In this document: positions 1 through 7,308 of the stretch, one piece after another
Position numbering within the stretch: position 1 is the first letter of the stretch
Layout of the letters: each line of letters starts with the position of its first letter
Source of the DNA: an uncultured Campylobacter sp.
GTDB taxonomy: Bacteria; Campylobacterota; Campylobacteria; Campylobacterales; Campylobacteraceae
Direction: 5' to 3'
Length of the DNA stretch: 38,124 nt
Assembly (NCBI RefSeq): GCF_938045345.1
Contig: NZ_CALIMS010000019.1
Span: forward strand, 1 to 38,124
Notes under the pieces: model-generated
The model's input: the letters and a program-made list of their open reading frames with translations, nothing else
Database searches by the model: none
Told to the model about the DNA's origin: nothing
Translations under genes and position numbers: made by a program

Positions 1-650
1 TTAGGAAGTAAATTTTTAAGCGCCTGAAGCTTGCCGCTTACTTTGCTGCCGCCCGTTACGGCTACAAAAGGACGTGCAGGATCTTTAATAAGGTCTTTGG
101 CAAATTTTATCTCTTTTAGCAGCAAAAATCCCGCCGCCTTGTGCGCCTCATCGTAGAATTTCGTAATCGCCTCTACCGAAGCATGCGCGCGGTGGCATAC
201 GCCAAAAGCATCGTTGATATAAAATTCCGCGTAGCTCGCAAGCCTCTTAGCTAGTGCTTCATCATTTTTGCTCTCGCCCTTTTCAAAGCGCAGATTATCT
301 AGTAGAAGCACTTCGCCCTTTTTAAGCGAATTTACCGCAGCTCCTGCCTCCTCGCCCGCGACATCAGAGACAAATTTTATCTCACGCTCCAAAAGCCTAG
401 ATAACCTCTTTACCACAGGCTTTAGGCTAAGTCTTTCTTCGTATCCGTTTTTCGGGCGCCCTAAGTGACTGGCCAAAATTACCGCACAGCCCTCGTCTAA
501 GCAATATTTGATAGTAGGGATAGACGAACGAATGCGACGATCGTCCGTAATATTGCAAAACTCATCCATCGGCACGTTAAAATCGCACCTGATAAAAACG
601 CGCGCGCCGTCTTTAAATTTCAAATCTTTAATCGAAAGAATTTCGCCCAT
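1..650 (-). CDS. pgk: Phosphoglycerate kinase, N-terminal part (cut by window edge)
   Basis: Cytosolic glycolytic enzyme that transfers phosphate from 1,3-bisphosphoglycerate to ADP. The ATG at 650-648 opens a frame that runs off the left edge after 216 codons; the usual length is about 400, so only the N-terminal lobe is present. The translation begins MGEILSIKDLKFKDGARVF and carries the PGK signature RCDFNVPMD, then DDRRIRSSIPT, ASHLGRPKNG and LLDNLRFEKGE, and ends in the TGGSKVSGKLQ segment that precedes the hinge. The gene starts only one base downstream of the gapA stop codon, so gapA and pgk are almost certainly co-transcribed. The neighbouring order matches gapA-pgk in C. jejuni. Confidence 0.95.
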   Translation of the reverse strand, partial: MGEILSIKDLKFKDGARVFIRCDFNVPMDEFCNITDDRRIRSSIPTIKYCLDEGCAVILASHLGRPKNGYEERLSLKPVVKRLSRLLEREIKFVSDVAGEEAGAAVNSLKKGEVLLLDNLRFEKGESKNDEALAKRLASYAEFYINDAFGVCHRAHASVEAITKFYDEAHKAAGFLLLKEIKFAKDLIKDPARPFVAVTGGSKVSGKLQALKNLLP

Positions 651-651
651 C

Positions 652-1656
652 TTATTTCCTTCTTTGTGCCGCATATAGGGCTAAATCGATGAGGCGCTCA
701 CTATATCCCCACTCGTTGTCATACCAGCTCATCACTTTTATCAGATTGCCGTCAATTACCTGCGTGCAGTCGCTAGCTACGATGCTGGAGTATTCTGAAG
801 TACAAAAATCGCTGCTAACGCGGCTATCGTCGTCTACGAGCAAAATTCCTTTCATCTCTTTAGCGGCATAGCGACGGAAAATTTCATTTAGCTCCTCGGC
901 ACTCGTCTGCTTGCGCGTTAGCACTGTTAGATCAACCATCGAAACGTTAGCCACCGGCACGCGCACCGATTGTCCGTGCATCTTACCGCTTAGCTGTGGA
1001 AGTACCTTACTAATCGCTTTTGCCGCGCCCGTCGTAGTCGGAGCAATATTAAGAGCAGCGGCGCGTGAACGGCGAAAGTCCTTGGCTTTTACATCGACTA
1101 GACTCTGTCCATGTGTATAGGCGTGAATCGTCGTCATCAGACCCTTTTCGATGCCAAGCTCATCGTCTAAAATTTTTGCAATCGGAGCCAGGCCGTTAGT
1201 GGTGCAGCTAGCATTTGAAATGACGCGCTGTCCTGCATAAGCGCCCTCATTAACGCCGATTACAAAAGTAGGCGTATCATCCTTGGCAGGCGCGCTCATT
1301 ACGACTACGCCGATACCGTTATCTATGAATGGCTTGCATTTTTCGCTCGTTAAAAACGCACCAGTACATTCAAGCACAGCTTCTGCACCATCGCCGGCAA
1401 AATCAAGCTCCGCAGGCTCTCTGGTGGAATAGACGCGGATCTTTTTGCCGTCTACGGCTATGCATTCGTCGCTTAGAATTTCTACTTTTTTACGAAACTC
1501 GCCGTGAACGGTATCGTATTGAAGCAGGTATCTCGTAAGCTCGCGTTTAGCGGTATCGTTGATCGCCACAAGCTCTACATCGTCCCTGCTTAGCGCAATT
1601 CTAGCCGCGCACCTACCGATCCTTCCAAAGCCGTTGATTGCGATTTTTACTGCCAT
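652..1656 (-). CDS. gapA: Glyceraldehyde-3-phosphate dehydrogenase, type I
   Basis: Cytosolic enzyme that oxidises and phosphorylates glyceraldehyde 3-phosphate with NAD (or the reverse in gluconeogenesis). The 334-residue length is normal. The N-terminal Rossmann motif INGFGRIGR is at residues 7-15. The active-site motif SNASCTTNGLAPIAK places the catalytic cysteine at about residue 151 and its histidine partner at about 178 (TIHAYTH). The C-terminus keeps SWYDNEWGYSERL. A good ribosome site, AAGGAGAA, precedes the ATG at 1656. It is the first gene of the gapA-pgk unit; a candidate promoter and a palindrome lie just upstream. Whether it prefers NAD or NADP cannot be told from reading alone. 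Confidence 0.96.
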   Translation of the reverse strand: MAVKIAINGFGRIGRCAARIALSRDDVELVAINDTAKRELTRYLLQYDTVHGEFRKKVEILSDECIAVDGKKIRVYSTREPAELDFAGDGAEAVLECTGAFLTSEKCKPFIDNGIGVVVMSAPAKDDTPTFVIGVNEGAYAGQRVISNASCTTNGLAPIAKILDDELGIEKGLMTTIHAYTHGQSLVDVKAKDFRRSRAAALNIAPTTTGAAKAISKVLPQLSGKMHGQSVRVPVANVSMVDLTVLTRKQTSAEELNEIFRRYAAKEMKGILLVDDDSRVSSDFCTSEYSSIVASDCTQVIDGNLIKVMSWYDNEWGYSERLIDLALYAAQRRK

Positions 1657-1690
1657 AAGGTTCTCCTTATTTGGGATGTTTTCAGCTGGA

Positions 1691-1696
1691 ATTTTA
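1691..1696 (-). promoter_or_regulatory. Candidate -10 box for gapA-pgk
   Basis: On the minus strand the sequence reads AGTAAAATTCC, giving a TAAAAT -10 hexamer about 35 bases upstream of the gapA ATG. The -35 region is covered by the palindrome at 1708-1722, which is typical of a regulated promoter, but no transcript start is known. Confidence 0.35.
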
Positions 1697-1707
1697 CTAA
1701 ATTTGGG

Positions 1708-1722
1708 TTAATCTTTGATTAA
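1708..1722. promoter_or_regulatory. Palindrome TTAATC-TTT-GATTAA, possible operator of gapA
   Basis: Perfect 6-3-6 inverted repeat lying 12 bases upstream of the candidate gapA -10 box, over the position of a -35 element. It could be a repressor or activator site, or a chance AT palindrome. It sits in the shared spacer between gapA and the divergent lipoprotein gene. Confidence 0.3.
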
Positions 1723-1760
1723 ATAAAAAGTCGCGAAATTTAGGATTTACTTTTTGGCTA

Positions 1761-1766
1761 TATAAT
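1761..1766 (+). promoter_or_regulatory. Consensus -10 box (TATAAT) for the lipoprotein gene
   Basis: TATAAT follows GGCTA and lies 27 bases before the ATG at 1794. The ribosome site AAAGGAG is at 1782-1788, so the predicted 5' leader would be only about 20 bases. Confidence 0.55.
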
Positions 1767-1793
1767 TCGCGAACTTTTTTTAAAGGAGAAAAA

Positions 1794-2171
1794 ATGAGAC
1801 GAATTGTATTCTCGTCATTAGCGGCAATCGCGATTTTAAGCGGATGCAGCCAACCTAAGGCCGATACGGCTCCGCAGCAAAAGCAAGAGTCTGTAGCGCA
1901 TACGATCGTATTTCTGCTAGGAGAGACCGGGGATAAGCGCATCAGCCTTAGCTCGAACGATATGTTCGCAACGGGCGTGTTAACCGACGAAAAAGGCAAA
2001 AAGCATAATCTTAAACGCGCGGCTTCCGCAAGCGGTATAATGCTTACGAACGCCGAAGGCATCGAGCTTCTTTTCAAACGTGGAGAGGGAGTGTATACAC
2101 CGGGAAAAGGCAAGAAGGATATTCCGGTAACTTACACCGAGCACGAGCACAAAAGCGGCGAAATGATGTAG
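1794..2171 (+). CDS. Small predicted lipoprotein of unknown function
   Basis: The 125-residue product starts with a lipoprotein signal peptide: MRR, a hydrophobic stretch, and the lipobox LSGC with the acylated cysteine at residue 18. After a polar linker (about 20-35) the mature domain carries a short beta-rich stretch (TIVFLLGETGDKRISLSS), then GVLTDEKGKKHNLKRAASASGIMLTNAEGIELLFKRGEG and a lysine/histidine-rich tail. This resembles small MliC-like or copper-resistance-type periplasmic domains in size and in the ASGIxLxNxxG pattern, but I cannot assign a family. It has its own consensus -10 box and AAAGGAG ribosome site and is transcribed divergently from gapA. A strong inverted repeat follows the stop. 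Confidence 0.8.
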   Translation: MRRIVFSSLAAIAILSGCSQPKADTAPQQKQESVAHTIVFLLGETGDKRISLSSNDMFATGVLTDEKGKKHNLKRAASASGIMLTNAEGIELLFKRGEGVYTPGKGKKDIPVTYTEHEHKSGEMM

Positions 2172-2549
2172 CCGCGGCGGGGTTAAATTTAAGTGCCCTG
2201 AAAAGCGAATTAAATTTAACCCCTCATTTCTAATTTCGACTTCTTTATCCATAGCGAAATTTAACTCTCGTTTCGACCTCTTTGATCTGTGATGAAATTT
2301 AACCTTTTATTTTCGCTTCTTTCATCTACACAAATTGAGCTTTTTTGCGAATTTAAGTTTGTGCTCACCGAAAGCAAGCTCCGCGAGTTCAAAATCATTA
2401 AATTTTACGAAATATCCATTTGATCTGCGCTTTATCGGCGAATTTTTGATTTTCAACCAAATTTCACTTCAAATTCGCTAAACTGCGACGAAATTTTAGC
2501 AGGCCGGTGCAAATACGGCGCGAAATAGATAATTTAGCGAGATTGCCGC
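2172..2549. other. Gene-free stretch with degenerate tandem repeats
   Basis: No supported gene. After the inverted repeat the sequence holds about three degenerate copies of a 38-46 base unit built on GAAATTTAAC...TTTCGACTTCTTT, at roughly 2209-2254, 2255-2293 and 2294-2331. The word AATTTCGACTTCTTTA at 2232-2247 recurs at 4947-4962 in another gene-free gap. Confidence 0.5.
2179..2223. terminator. Inverted repeat, probable terminator after the lipoprotein gene
   Basis: GGGGTTAAATTTAA at 2179-2192 is perfectly complementary to TTAAATTTAACCCC at 2210-2223, giving a 14-pair stem with a 17-base loop. It begins 8 bases after the lipoprotein stop. The downstream run (TCATTTCTAATTT) is only moderately T-rich, so termination efficiency is uncertain. 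Confidence 0.5.
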
Positions 2550-2993
2550 ATGGATAGCATTAAATTTTACCTAAACGATTACGAAATTGAGGGTGAAAGC
2601 TTTACCGAAGTCGTCGTTGCGATAAACGGCGAGCCTCTGCTCGAGCTAATTAGGCGGCGCGAGCAAAGCTTTGCCGCAAAGGACGGGCAGGCTAGCATCG
2701 CGGGATGCTACGCCTACTTAAGCTTGATCGATTTTGAGGAGCTATTTTTGCGCACGGCGCTTGAAGCCGATTTGGCGCAAGATGAGCGGGATGTCGTCCT
2801 ACTGGGCTGTCCGTGCGGGATCTGGGACTGCTGGTATCTCGCGCTTAAGATTAAATTTGAAACGGAGACGGTTAAGCTTTACGAGTTTAAAAACCCGCGC
2901 CGCAAAGATTGGCAGTATGGGCTTGAGTTTAAATTTGACCGCGTGAGCTTTGTGAGAGAAATTTCTAAAATCGCCTCTTTTGATAAGCTCTAA
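2550..2993 (+). CDS. Uncharacterised 147-residue protein with a GCPCG-W-CW motif
   Basis: Product of unknown function, predicted soluble, with no signal peptide or membrane segment. The N-terminal half has alternating strands and helices (FYLNDYEIEGESF, EPLLELIRRREQ). The C-terminal half carries LLGCPCGIWDCWYLALKI followed by EFKNPRRKDWQYGLEFKFD. I recall the general pattern 'GC.CG...CW...I......W..F..P.R..W.Y...F.FDR' from small orphan proteins in diverse bacteria, but I know no function. The three cysteines could bind metal. The ribosome site is weak (AGCGAGAT). The gene stands alone between gene-free DNA and the convergent barstar gene. An immunity-protein role is only a guess from context. 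Confidence 0.7.
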   Translation: MDSIKFYLNDYEIEGESFTEVVVAINGEPLLELIRRREQSFAAKDGQASIAGCYAYLSLIDFEELFLRTALEADLAQDERDVVLLGCPCGIWDCWYLALKIKFETETVKLYEFKNPRRKDWQYGLEFKFDRVSFVREISKIASFDKL

Positions 2994-3108
2994 AATTTAG
3001 ATCTAAATTTAGGAAATTTTAACGGCGCGATCGAAACTGCGGCGAAATAAACTCGTCTTAGGCTCGGTAAAATTTGGCTTTGAAGCCATAATAAGCTGTC
3101 GCGAGAGC

Positions 3109-3390
3109 TTATAGTATTAAAATTTTCGCCTTGCCGCTGCGCAATACATCCAGCAAAATATCATAAAATTTACCCAGCCTTAGCTTTAAAATTCCGCCCC
3201 TTTTGATAATCACGCAGACCCGCCCGCCCCGCTCGCCCAGCGCGTCATAGAGCGCGTCTAAATTTGCGACGTATTCGGGCTCGAAATTTAGCGCTGCGGC
3301 AAACAGCGCGAAAATTTGATCTTTGCGTCTGATCTTTGCGCCGTCGATGATGATCTTTGCGCCGCGGCACGTTTTAAAATTTAAACTCAT
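3109..3390 (-). CDS. Barstar-family ribonuclease inhibitor
   Basis: The 93-residue length matches barstar (about 90). The helix that plugs the barnase active site is clearly present: EYVANLDALYDAL at residues 39-51 corresponds to barstar's YGENLDALWDAL, with the key acidic residues conserved as Asp45 and Asp49 and Trp replaced by Tyr. The N-terminal strand (KIIIDGAKI) and the C-terminal strand (KAKILIL) also match. It would act in the cytosol to neutralise ribonuclease made or retained there. Its ATG overlaps the TGA of the ribonuclease gene by four bases (ATGA, 3387-3390), so the two are translationally coupled. It has no good ribosome site of its own, as expected for coupling. Confidence 0.88.
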   Translation of the reverse strand: MSLNFKTCRGAKIIIDGAKIRRKDQIFALFAAALNFEPEYVANLDALYDALGERGGRVCVIIKRGGILKLRLGKFYDILLDVLRSGKAKILIL

Positions 3391-4118
3391 TGCACGCGCT
3401 CGAAGCTTTCGTAATGATCGGCGGTGTAGAAGATCAGCCCGTCATTTGAAAATATCAGCCGCTTCGCGCCGCGCGCGCCGCCGCGATACTCGATGTCGCA
3501 CTCGCGCCAGATCCGCCCCTTTTTATCAGGTAGTCTGCGCTCGAAATTGCCGAAACGATCGCCACCGATGCTCTTGCCGCGCGCGTATTTCCACAGATCG
3601 CCGCCCTGCCAGCCAAGCTCGCCGGCCTGCTTTTTCGTGATAAAATTTTGCGGCAAAGTGCCCGTGCGGCGGATATGGGCGCTCACGCACTCCCTGCTTA
3701 TGCAGGGCTCATCCGCGAGCTGATTTTTAGAATTTACGTCTGGATTTTGCGAGTGCGAAGCTTCGTAATCTGCGCTGTGCCGCCTGTGGACGTCCGCCTC
3801 GTCTTTAGAATCTGCCACGGCGCGCTCGTTTTCTCGCGGATGAAATTTTAAATCTCCTAGGTCTGCTCCGCCGTCTGCGCTTCTTGCACCGCTCTCATTT
3901 TTTGCGTCGGCGCCGCTTTCTGGATTTTTGGAGCTTGAAATTTCGCGATCGGTGCCGCTTTTGATATCTTGCGCGCCGCTTTTACGCGAGGCGGCATCCA
4001 GGGTTTTGGAGGTAAAAATCCGCTCATCTTTAGTCGTAGGACTGCGCGAATTGGAGATCAAATTTAGCACCAAAAGAAGTGCTGCGAAAATTGCGAGCGG
4101 GATCAGCTTTTTTGCCAC
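3387..4118 (-). CDS. Membrane-anchored or exported barnase-type ribonuclease
   Basis: The C-terminal ~105 residues are a barnase (microbial ribonuclease N1/T1 family) domain: TLPQNFITKKQAGELGW, GKSIGGDRFGNFERRLP, GRIWRECDIEY and TADHYESF align with barnase throughout. The catalytic set is intact: Glu206, Arg216, Arg220 and His235, counted from the chosen start. The N-terminus is a short basic segment and one hydrophobic helix (LIPLAIFAALLLVLNLI), then about 100 residues of polar low-complexity linker. I chose the GTG at 4118, giving 243 residues, because AAGAGG sits 6 bases upstream and the codon begins 2 bases after the DedA stop. An ATG at 4202 in the same frame would overlap DedA for 80 bases and add a non-family segment. 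The enzyme presumably cleaves RNA outside the cytosol; barstar follows directly. Confidence 0.88.
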   Translation of the reverse strand: MAKKLIPLAIFAALLLVLNLISNSRSPTTKDERIFTSKTLDAASRKSGAQDIKSGTDREISSSKNPESGADAKNESGARSADGGADLGDLKFHPRENERAVADSKDEADVHRRHSADYEASHSQNPDVNSKNQLADEPCISRECVSAHIRRTGTLPQNFITKKQAGELGWQGGDLWKYARGKSIGGDRFGNFERRLPDKKGRIWRECDIEYRGGARGAKRLIFSNDGLIFYTADHYESFERVQ

Positions 4119-4120
4119 CG

Positions 4121-4684
4121 CTAGCCTCTTTTGCGGGTCGCGAAGCGAAAATAGAGCACGATCGCCGCTACTACCGCGCCTAGAGCCAGCGGAGCAATCC
4201 ACGGCGCGTCCTTGACATGCGCATAGAGCTCACGCACGAAATCGCCCGCATAGTAGCTCAGTAATCCCACCACAAGCGCCCAAATGAGCGAGCTTACGGC
4301 ATTGATGACGCTAAATTTTAAAAACGAATATTTTGTGATGCCGATCGCGATCGGTACGAGGGTTTTGAGGCCGTAGATAAATTTTTTGATTAAAATTATG
4401 CGGTCGCCGTATTTACGAAACAAAATCTGCGCCAGAGCGAGGTTTCGGCGCTGTTTGCGCAGATAGGGCATGATCTCTTTTTTGTTGTAGCGGCTTACTA
4501 AAAACAGCCCCGAATCGCCTATGAAGTTCGATATGCAGGCGATTACGATGCATAAGACGATATTGAGCTCGCCGGCCGAGCTTAGCACGCCCGCTGCCGC
4601 AAGCGCCAAAAATCCTCCGCCCAGCGAATACAAAAACAGTATCAGATACCCCCATGTATGGAGGTTTGCAAACATCGATTCCAT
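4121..4684 (-). CDS. DedA-family membrane protein
   Basis: Integral inner-membrane protein of 187 residues with four or five hydrophobic segments. DedA hallmarks are visible: the GVLSSAGELNIVLCIVIACISNFIGDSGLFLVSRY region (E.......GD pattern), then KYGDRIILIKKFIYGLKTLVPIAIGITKYSFLKF, which corresponds to the conserved F/R....R...P..AG segment, and a final helix ending in RKRG. Members of this superfamily include undecaprenyl-phosphate and phospholipid flippases; the substrate here is unknown. AAAGGA precedes the ATG at 4684. It is the first gene of the operon; the ribonuclease GTG follows its stop by 2 bases. Whether the linkage to the nuclease is functional or accidental is open. Confidence 0.9.
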   Translation of the reverse strand: MESMFANLHTWGYLILFLYSLGGGFLALAAAGVLSSAGELNIVLCIVIACISNFIGDSGLFLVSRYNKKEIMPYLRKQRRNLALAQILFRKYGDRIILIKKFIYGLKTLVPIAIGITKYSFLKFSVINAVSSLIWALVVGLLSYYAGDFVRELYAHVKDAPWIAPLALGAVVAAIVLYFRFATRKRG

Positions 4685-5162
4685 CGAATCCTTTCATTAG
4701 ATCGTATAAAATTCTATAAATTTTGACTAAAGCAGCTTTAAAATTCGGCGCGAAAGCTTCACTCTAACGCCCCACGACGCCACTTGATTTTGCTGCGACA
4801 TTAAATTTAAAATTCTGCGCGGCTGTCGCGAAATATAAAATTTCGCCGCAAAATATCAAGCGAAATTCTAAAATAAATTTTTTGCATCAAGCAAAATCTC
4901 CGCAAAATTTAGCGTTAAAATTTTGCAATTCTAAATTTAATGACAAAATTTCGACTTCTTTAGAATTCAAAGTAAGTTGCGAATTACGCAGGATTTACGC
5001 GATATCCTCAAATGCCTCCCACCCCGCGAATTGCAATAAAATTACGCACCCAAGTCTATTATTCTGCAGAAATTACGCGAGCAAAATTCCAAGCCGCTAA
5101 TAAAACGCCCATAAAGCAAAATTTTTCGCTAAGCTATGCGCCTTAGCACCTTTAGCTAAATT
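4685..5162. other. Gene-free stretch between the DedA and SYLF units
   Basis: No convincing gene in any frame. A 72-codon plus-strand ORF (4882-5100) has no ribosome site and resembles no protein. The stretch is made of AAATTT-rich spacer and shares the word AATTTCGACTTCTTTA (4947-4962) with the gap at 2172-2549. Confidence 0.5.
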
Positions 5163-5744
5163 TTACTCATCTGCGCCGATTACTCGCATCAAAAGTGCAT
5201 AGCCCTCAGTATTTGGATCAAAAGCGCGGTCATTTTTGGTCTCCAGCACCGAACCGCCCAGGCTCACTCCCGCAAACAGCCCGCCCTTGTTCGTAAAGAC
5301 GTACATATCCTGATTTAACACGTCTATGGCGCCCGAGTCCGCGCTGTAATTGCCGGCGACCGCCGTCGCATCGCCCGAGAGCGTGATTTGGGATTTTCGC
5401 ATCTTTTCGATCACGTCGTCGTTCATCACGAAAATGACTAAATAATTATCCTCGTAACCGATCTGAAGTCCGATGCTGGCGCTGCTGATCTCTGCGCCGC
5501 TTACGCTGCGCGCGCCGTCATTATTGTAGATGATGATCCCCTCGCCGTACATCCCGCCTATTATGAAGCCTAGCTTTTTGACGCTCGGAAAGATCACTAT
5601 CGCACGGGCTTGCTGCGCTAGGTATTTATACTGTGCGTTCGTGCGCATTACCGACGAATAGGCGCTTGCGCTGTTGATGATGAGCTCATCATCGGCAAAT
5701 GCCGCACTAAAAAGCAAAAATAAAACGATTATAAATTTTTTCAT
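5163..5744 (-). CDS. SYLF (Ysc84-type lipid-binding) domain exported protein
   Basis: The product has a signal peptide (MKKFIIVLFLLFSAAFA, likely cut before DDE) followed by a single SYLF domain covering the rest. Family signs are A-x-AIVIFPSVKKLGFIIGGMYGEG, the GLQIGYEDNYLVIFVMND segment, SGDATAVAGNY, and the C-terminal YVFTNKGGLFAGVSLGGSVL. Related domains bind phosphoinositides in eukaryotes; in bacteria the role is unknown, presumably periplasmic or envelope-associated. The 193-residue length is normal. It starts 10 bases after the RNase Y stop with a GGAGTG ribosome site, so it is the last gene of the cyclo-ligase/rny unit. Confidence 0.85.
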   Translation of the reverse strand: MKKFIIVLFLLFSAAFADDELIINSASAYSSVMRTNAQYKYLAQQARAIVIFPSVKKLGFIIGGMYGEGIIIYNNDGARSVSGAEISSASIGLQIGYEDNYLVIFVMNDDVIEKMRKSQITLSGDATAVAGNYSADSGAIDVLNQDMYVFTNKGGLFAGVSLGGSVLETKNDRAFDPNTEGYALLMRVIGADE

Positions 5745-5754
5745 TTCACACTCC

Positions 5755-7308
5755 TTATTTGGCTATCTCGACCGCGCGAAGCTCGCGTATGACGTTAACT
5801 TTGATCTCGCCTGGGAATTGAACCTTATCTTGGATCTCCGAAGCGATCTCTTTGGCGACCAAAACCGCCTCATCGTCGTTCATAAGCTTGGCGTTTGCGA
5901 TGACGCGGATCTCGCGACCTGCGTTGATCGCATAGGCTTGTTTGACGCCCGTTTTACTCATCGCGATCGCCTCTATATCGCTAACGCGCTTTAGATAGCT
6001 CTCTAGCACCTCTCGTCTAGCGCCCGGGCGCGCAGCACTTAGCGCGTCTGCGGCACAGACTGCGGCGCTTTCCACGCTGGTAGCCTCCTCGTGACCGTGG
6101 TGGGCGTAGATAGCGTTTATCACCACCGGATGCTCTTTGTAGCGGCGGCAAACCTCAGCGCCCAGATCTACGTGCGAGCCCTCGTATTCGTGAGTTAGCG
6201 CCTTGCCGATATCGTGAAGTAGGCCCGCTCGCTTGGCTAGCTTTTGATCTCCGCCCGTTTCTGCGGCGATGATACCCGCAAGATGCGCGACCTCAAGGCT
6301 GTGCGTAAGGGCGTTTTGTCCGTAGCTGGCGCGAAATTTAAGCTTACCGATAAGTTTTAAAATTTCAGGATGAATTTTGCTAAGACCCAGATCCATTACA
6401 ATATTTTCGCCCTCTTCGGCGATGCTAGCTTCAAATTCGTCGCTTACTTTTTTGTAGATATCCTCGATGCGCGCAGGTTGAATTCTGCCGTCCTCGATAA
6501 GAGTTTCGATGACGCGAACGGCGATGGCGCGACGGTAGAGGTTGTGAGAGCTTACGATGATCGCATTTGGGGTATCGTCGATGATAACGTCCACGCCAAG
6601 AGTCATCTCAAGCGCCTTTATATTGCGCCCCTCTTTGCCGATGATGCGACCTTTAAGCTCGTCATTTTTGATATTTACGACGTTGATAAGTCGCTCGGCG
6701 GCAAACTCGCCTGCAAAGCGTGACGTAGCCTGCGCTAAAATATAATTTGCCTTTTTTCGCGCCTCTTTTTTGGCTTCCTCTTCATATTTTCGCACGATGT
6801 GAGCGATGTCGGTGCGGCTTTGCTCCTCGACTTTTTTAAGCACCTGCGCGCGCGCCTCATCCTGTGTAAAGCCTGCCACGCGCTCCAAAACTTTAAGCGC
6901 TTCAGCCAGCTTCTCTTCATAGCTTTTCTTTAAATTTGAGCCCTCTTCATAGAGGAATTTCGCCTCTTTTTTGGCACTTTCGAGCTCTTTTTTGCTGTCT
7001 TTTAAAATCTCTTGCTCGGTTAGAAGCGCGTGCTCCTTTTTACCGAGCTCGTCAAATTTAACGTTAAATTCTTTCTGCAGTTTGCTTGCCTTATCTTCGT
7101 ATTTTTTCTTAGCTTCAAACTCCGCTTCCTGCACCGAAATTTTAGAATTTCGCAAGATGCCCTCGGCTTCAAATTCTATCGCTTTAGCTTTAGCTTTGGC
7201 TTGTTCTACGAAAAAATCGTAATTGGCGTTATTGATTTTTCTAGCTACTAAGTATCCTATGCCAGCGCCCACCGCAAGAGCGCACAAGGCGATTAAAATC
7301 TCTATCAT
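5755..7308 (-). CDS. rny: Ribonuclease Y
   Basis: Membrane-anchored endoribonuclease that initiates mRNA decay. Domains in order: one N-terminal membrane helix (IEILIALCALAVGAGIGYLVA), a long coiled coil of Glu/Lys/Ala heptads (about 25-190), a KH RNA-binding domain with GRIIGKEGRNIKALE, and an HD metal-dependent phosphohydrolase domain with LTHSLEVAHLAG and GLLHDIGKA. The 517-residue length is typical. Its ATG lies inside the 3' end of the cyclo-ligase gene (68-base overlap), so expression is likely coupled. This ygfA-rny order is also what I recall from C. jejuni (Cj1208-Cj1209). Confidence 0.96.
   Translation of the reverse strand: MIEILIALCALAVGAGIGYLVARKINNANYDFFVEQAKAKAKAIEFEAEGILRNSKISVQEAEFEAKKKYEDKASKLQKEFNVKFDELGKKEHALLTEQEILKDSKKELESAKKEAKFLYEEGSNLKKSYEEKLAEALKVLERVAGFTQDEARAQVLKKVEEQSRTDIAHIVRKYEEEAKKEARKKANYILAQATSRFAGEFAAERLINVVNIKNDELKGRIIGKEGRNIKALEMTLGVDVIIDDTPNAIIVSSHNLYRRAIAVRVIETLIEDGRIQPARIEDIYKKVSDEFEASIAEEGENIVMDLGLSKIHPEILKLIGKLKFRASYGQNALTHSLEVAHLAGIIAAETGGDQKLAKRAGLLHDIGKALTHEYEGSHVDLGAEVCRRYKEHPVVINAIYAHHGHEEATSVESAAVCAADALSAARPGARREVLESYLKRVSDIEAIAMSKTGVKQAYAINAGREIRVIANAKLMNDDEAVLVAKEIASEIQDKVQFPGEIKVNVIRELRAVEIAK

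Noticed and set aside
4119..4202. N-terminal extension of the ribonuclease gene to an ATG at 4202
   Set aside because: It would overlap the DedA coding end for 80 bases and adds sequence with no family match. The GTG at 4118 has a well-placed AAGAGG and a signal-anchor start.
4882..5100. 72-codon ORF between the DedA and SYLF genes
   Set aside because: No ribosome site; sequence dominated by spacer repeats.
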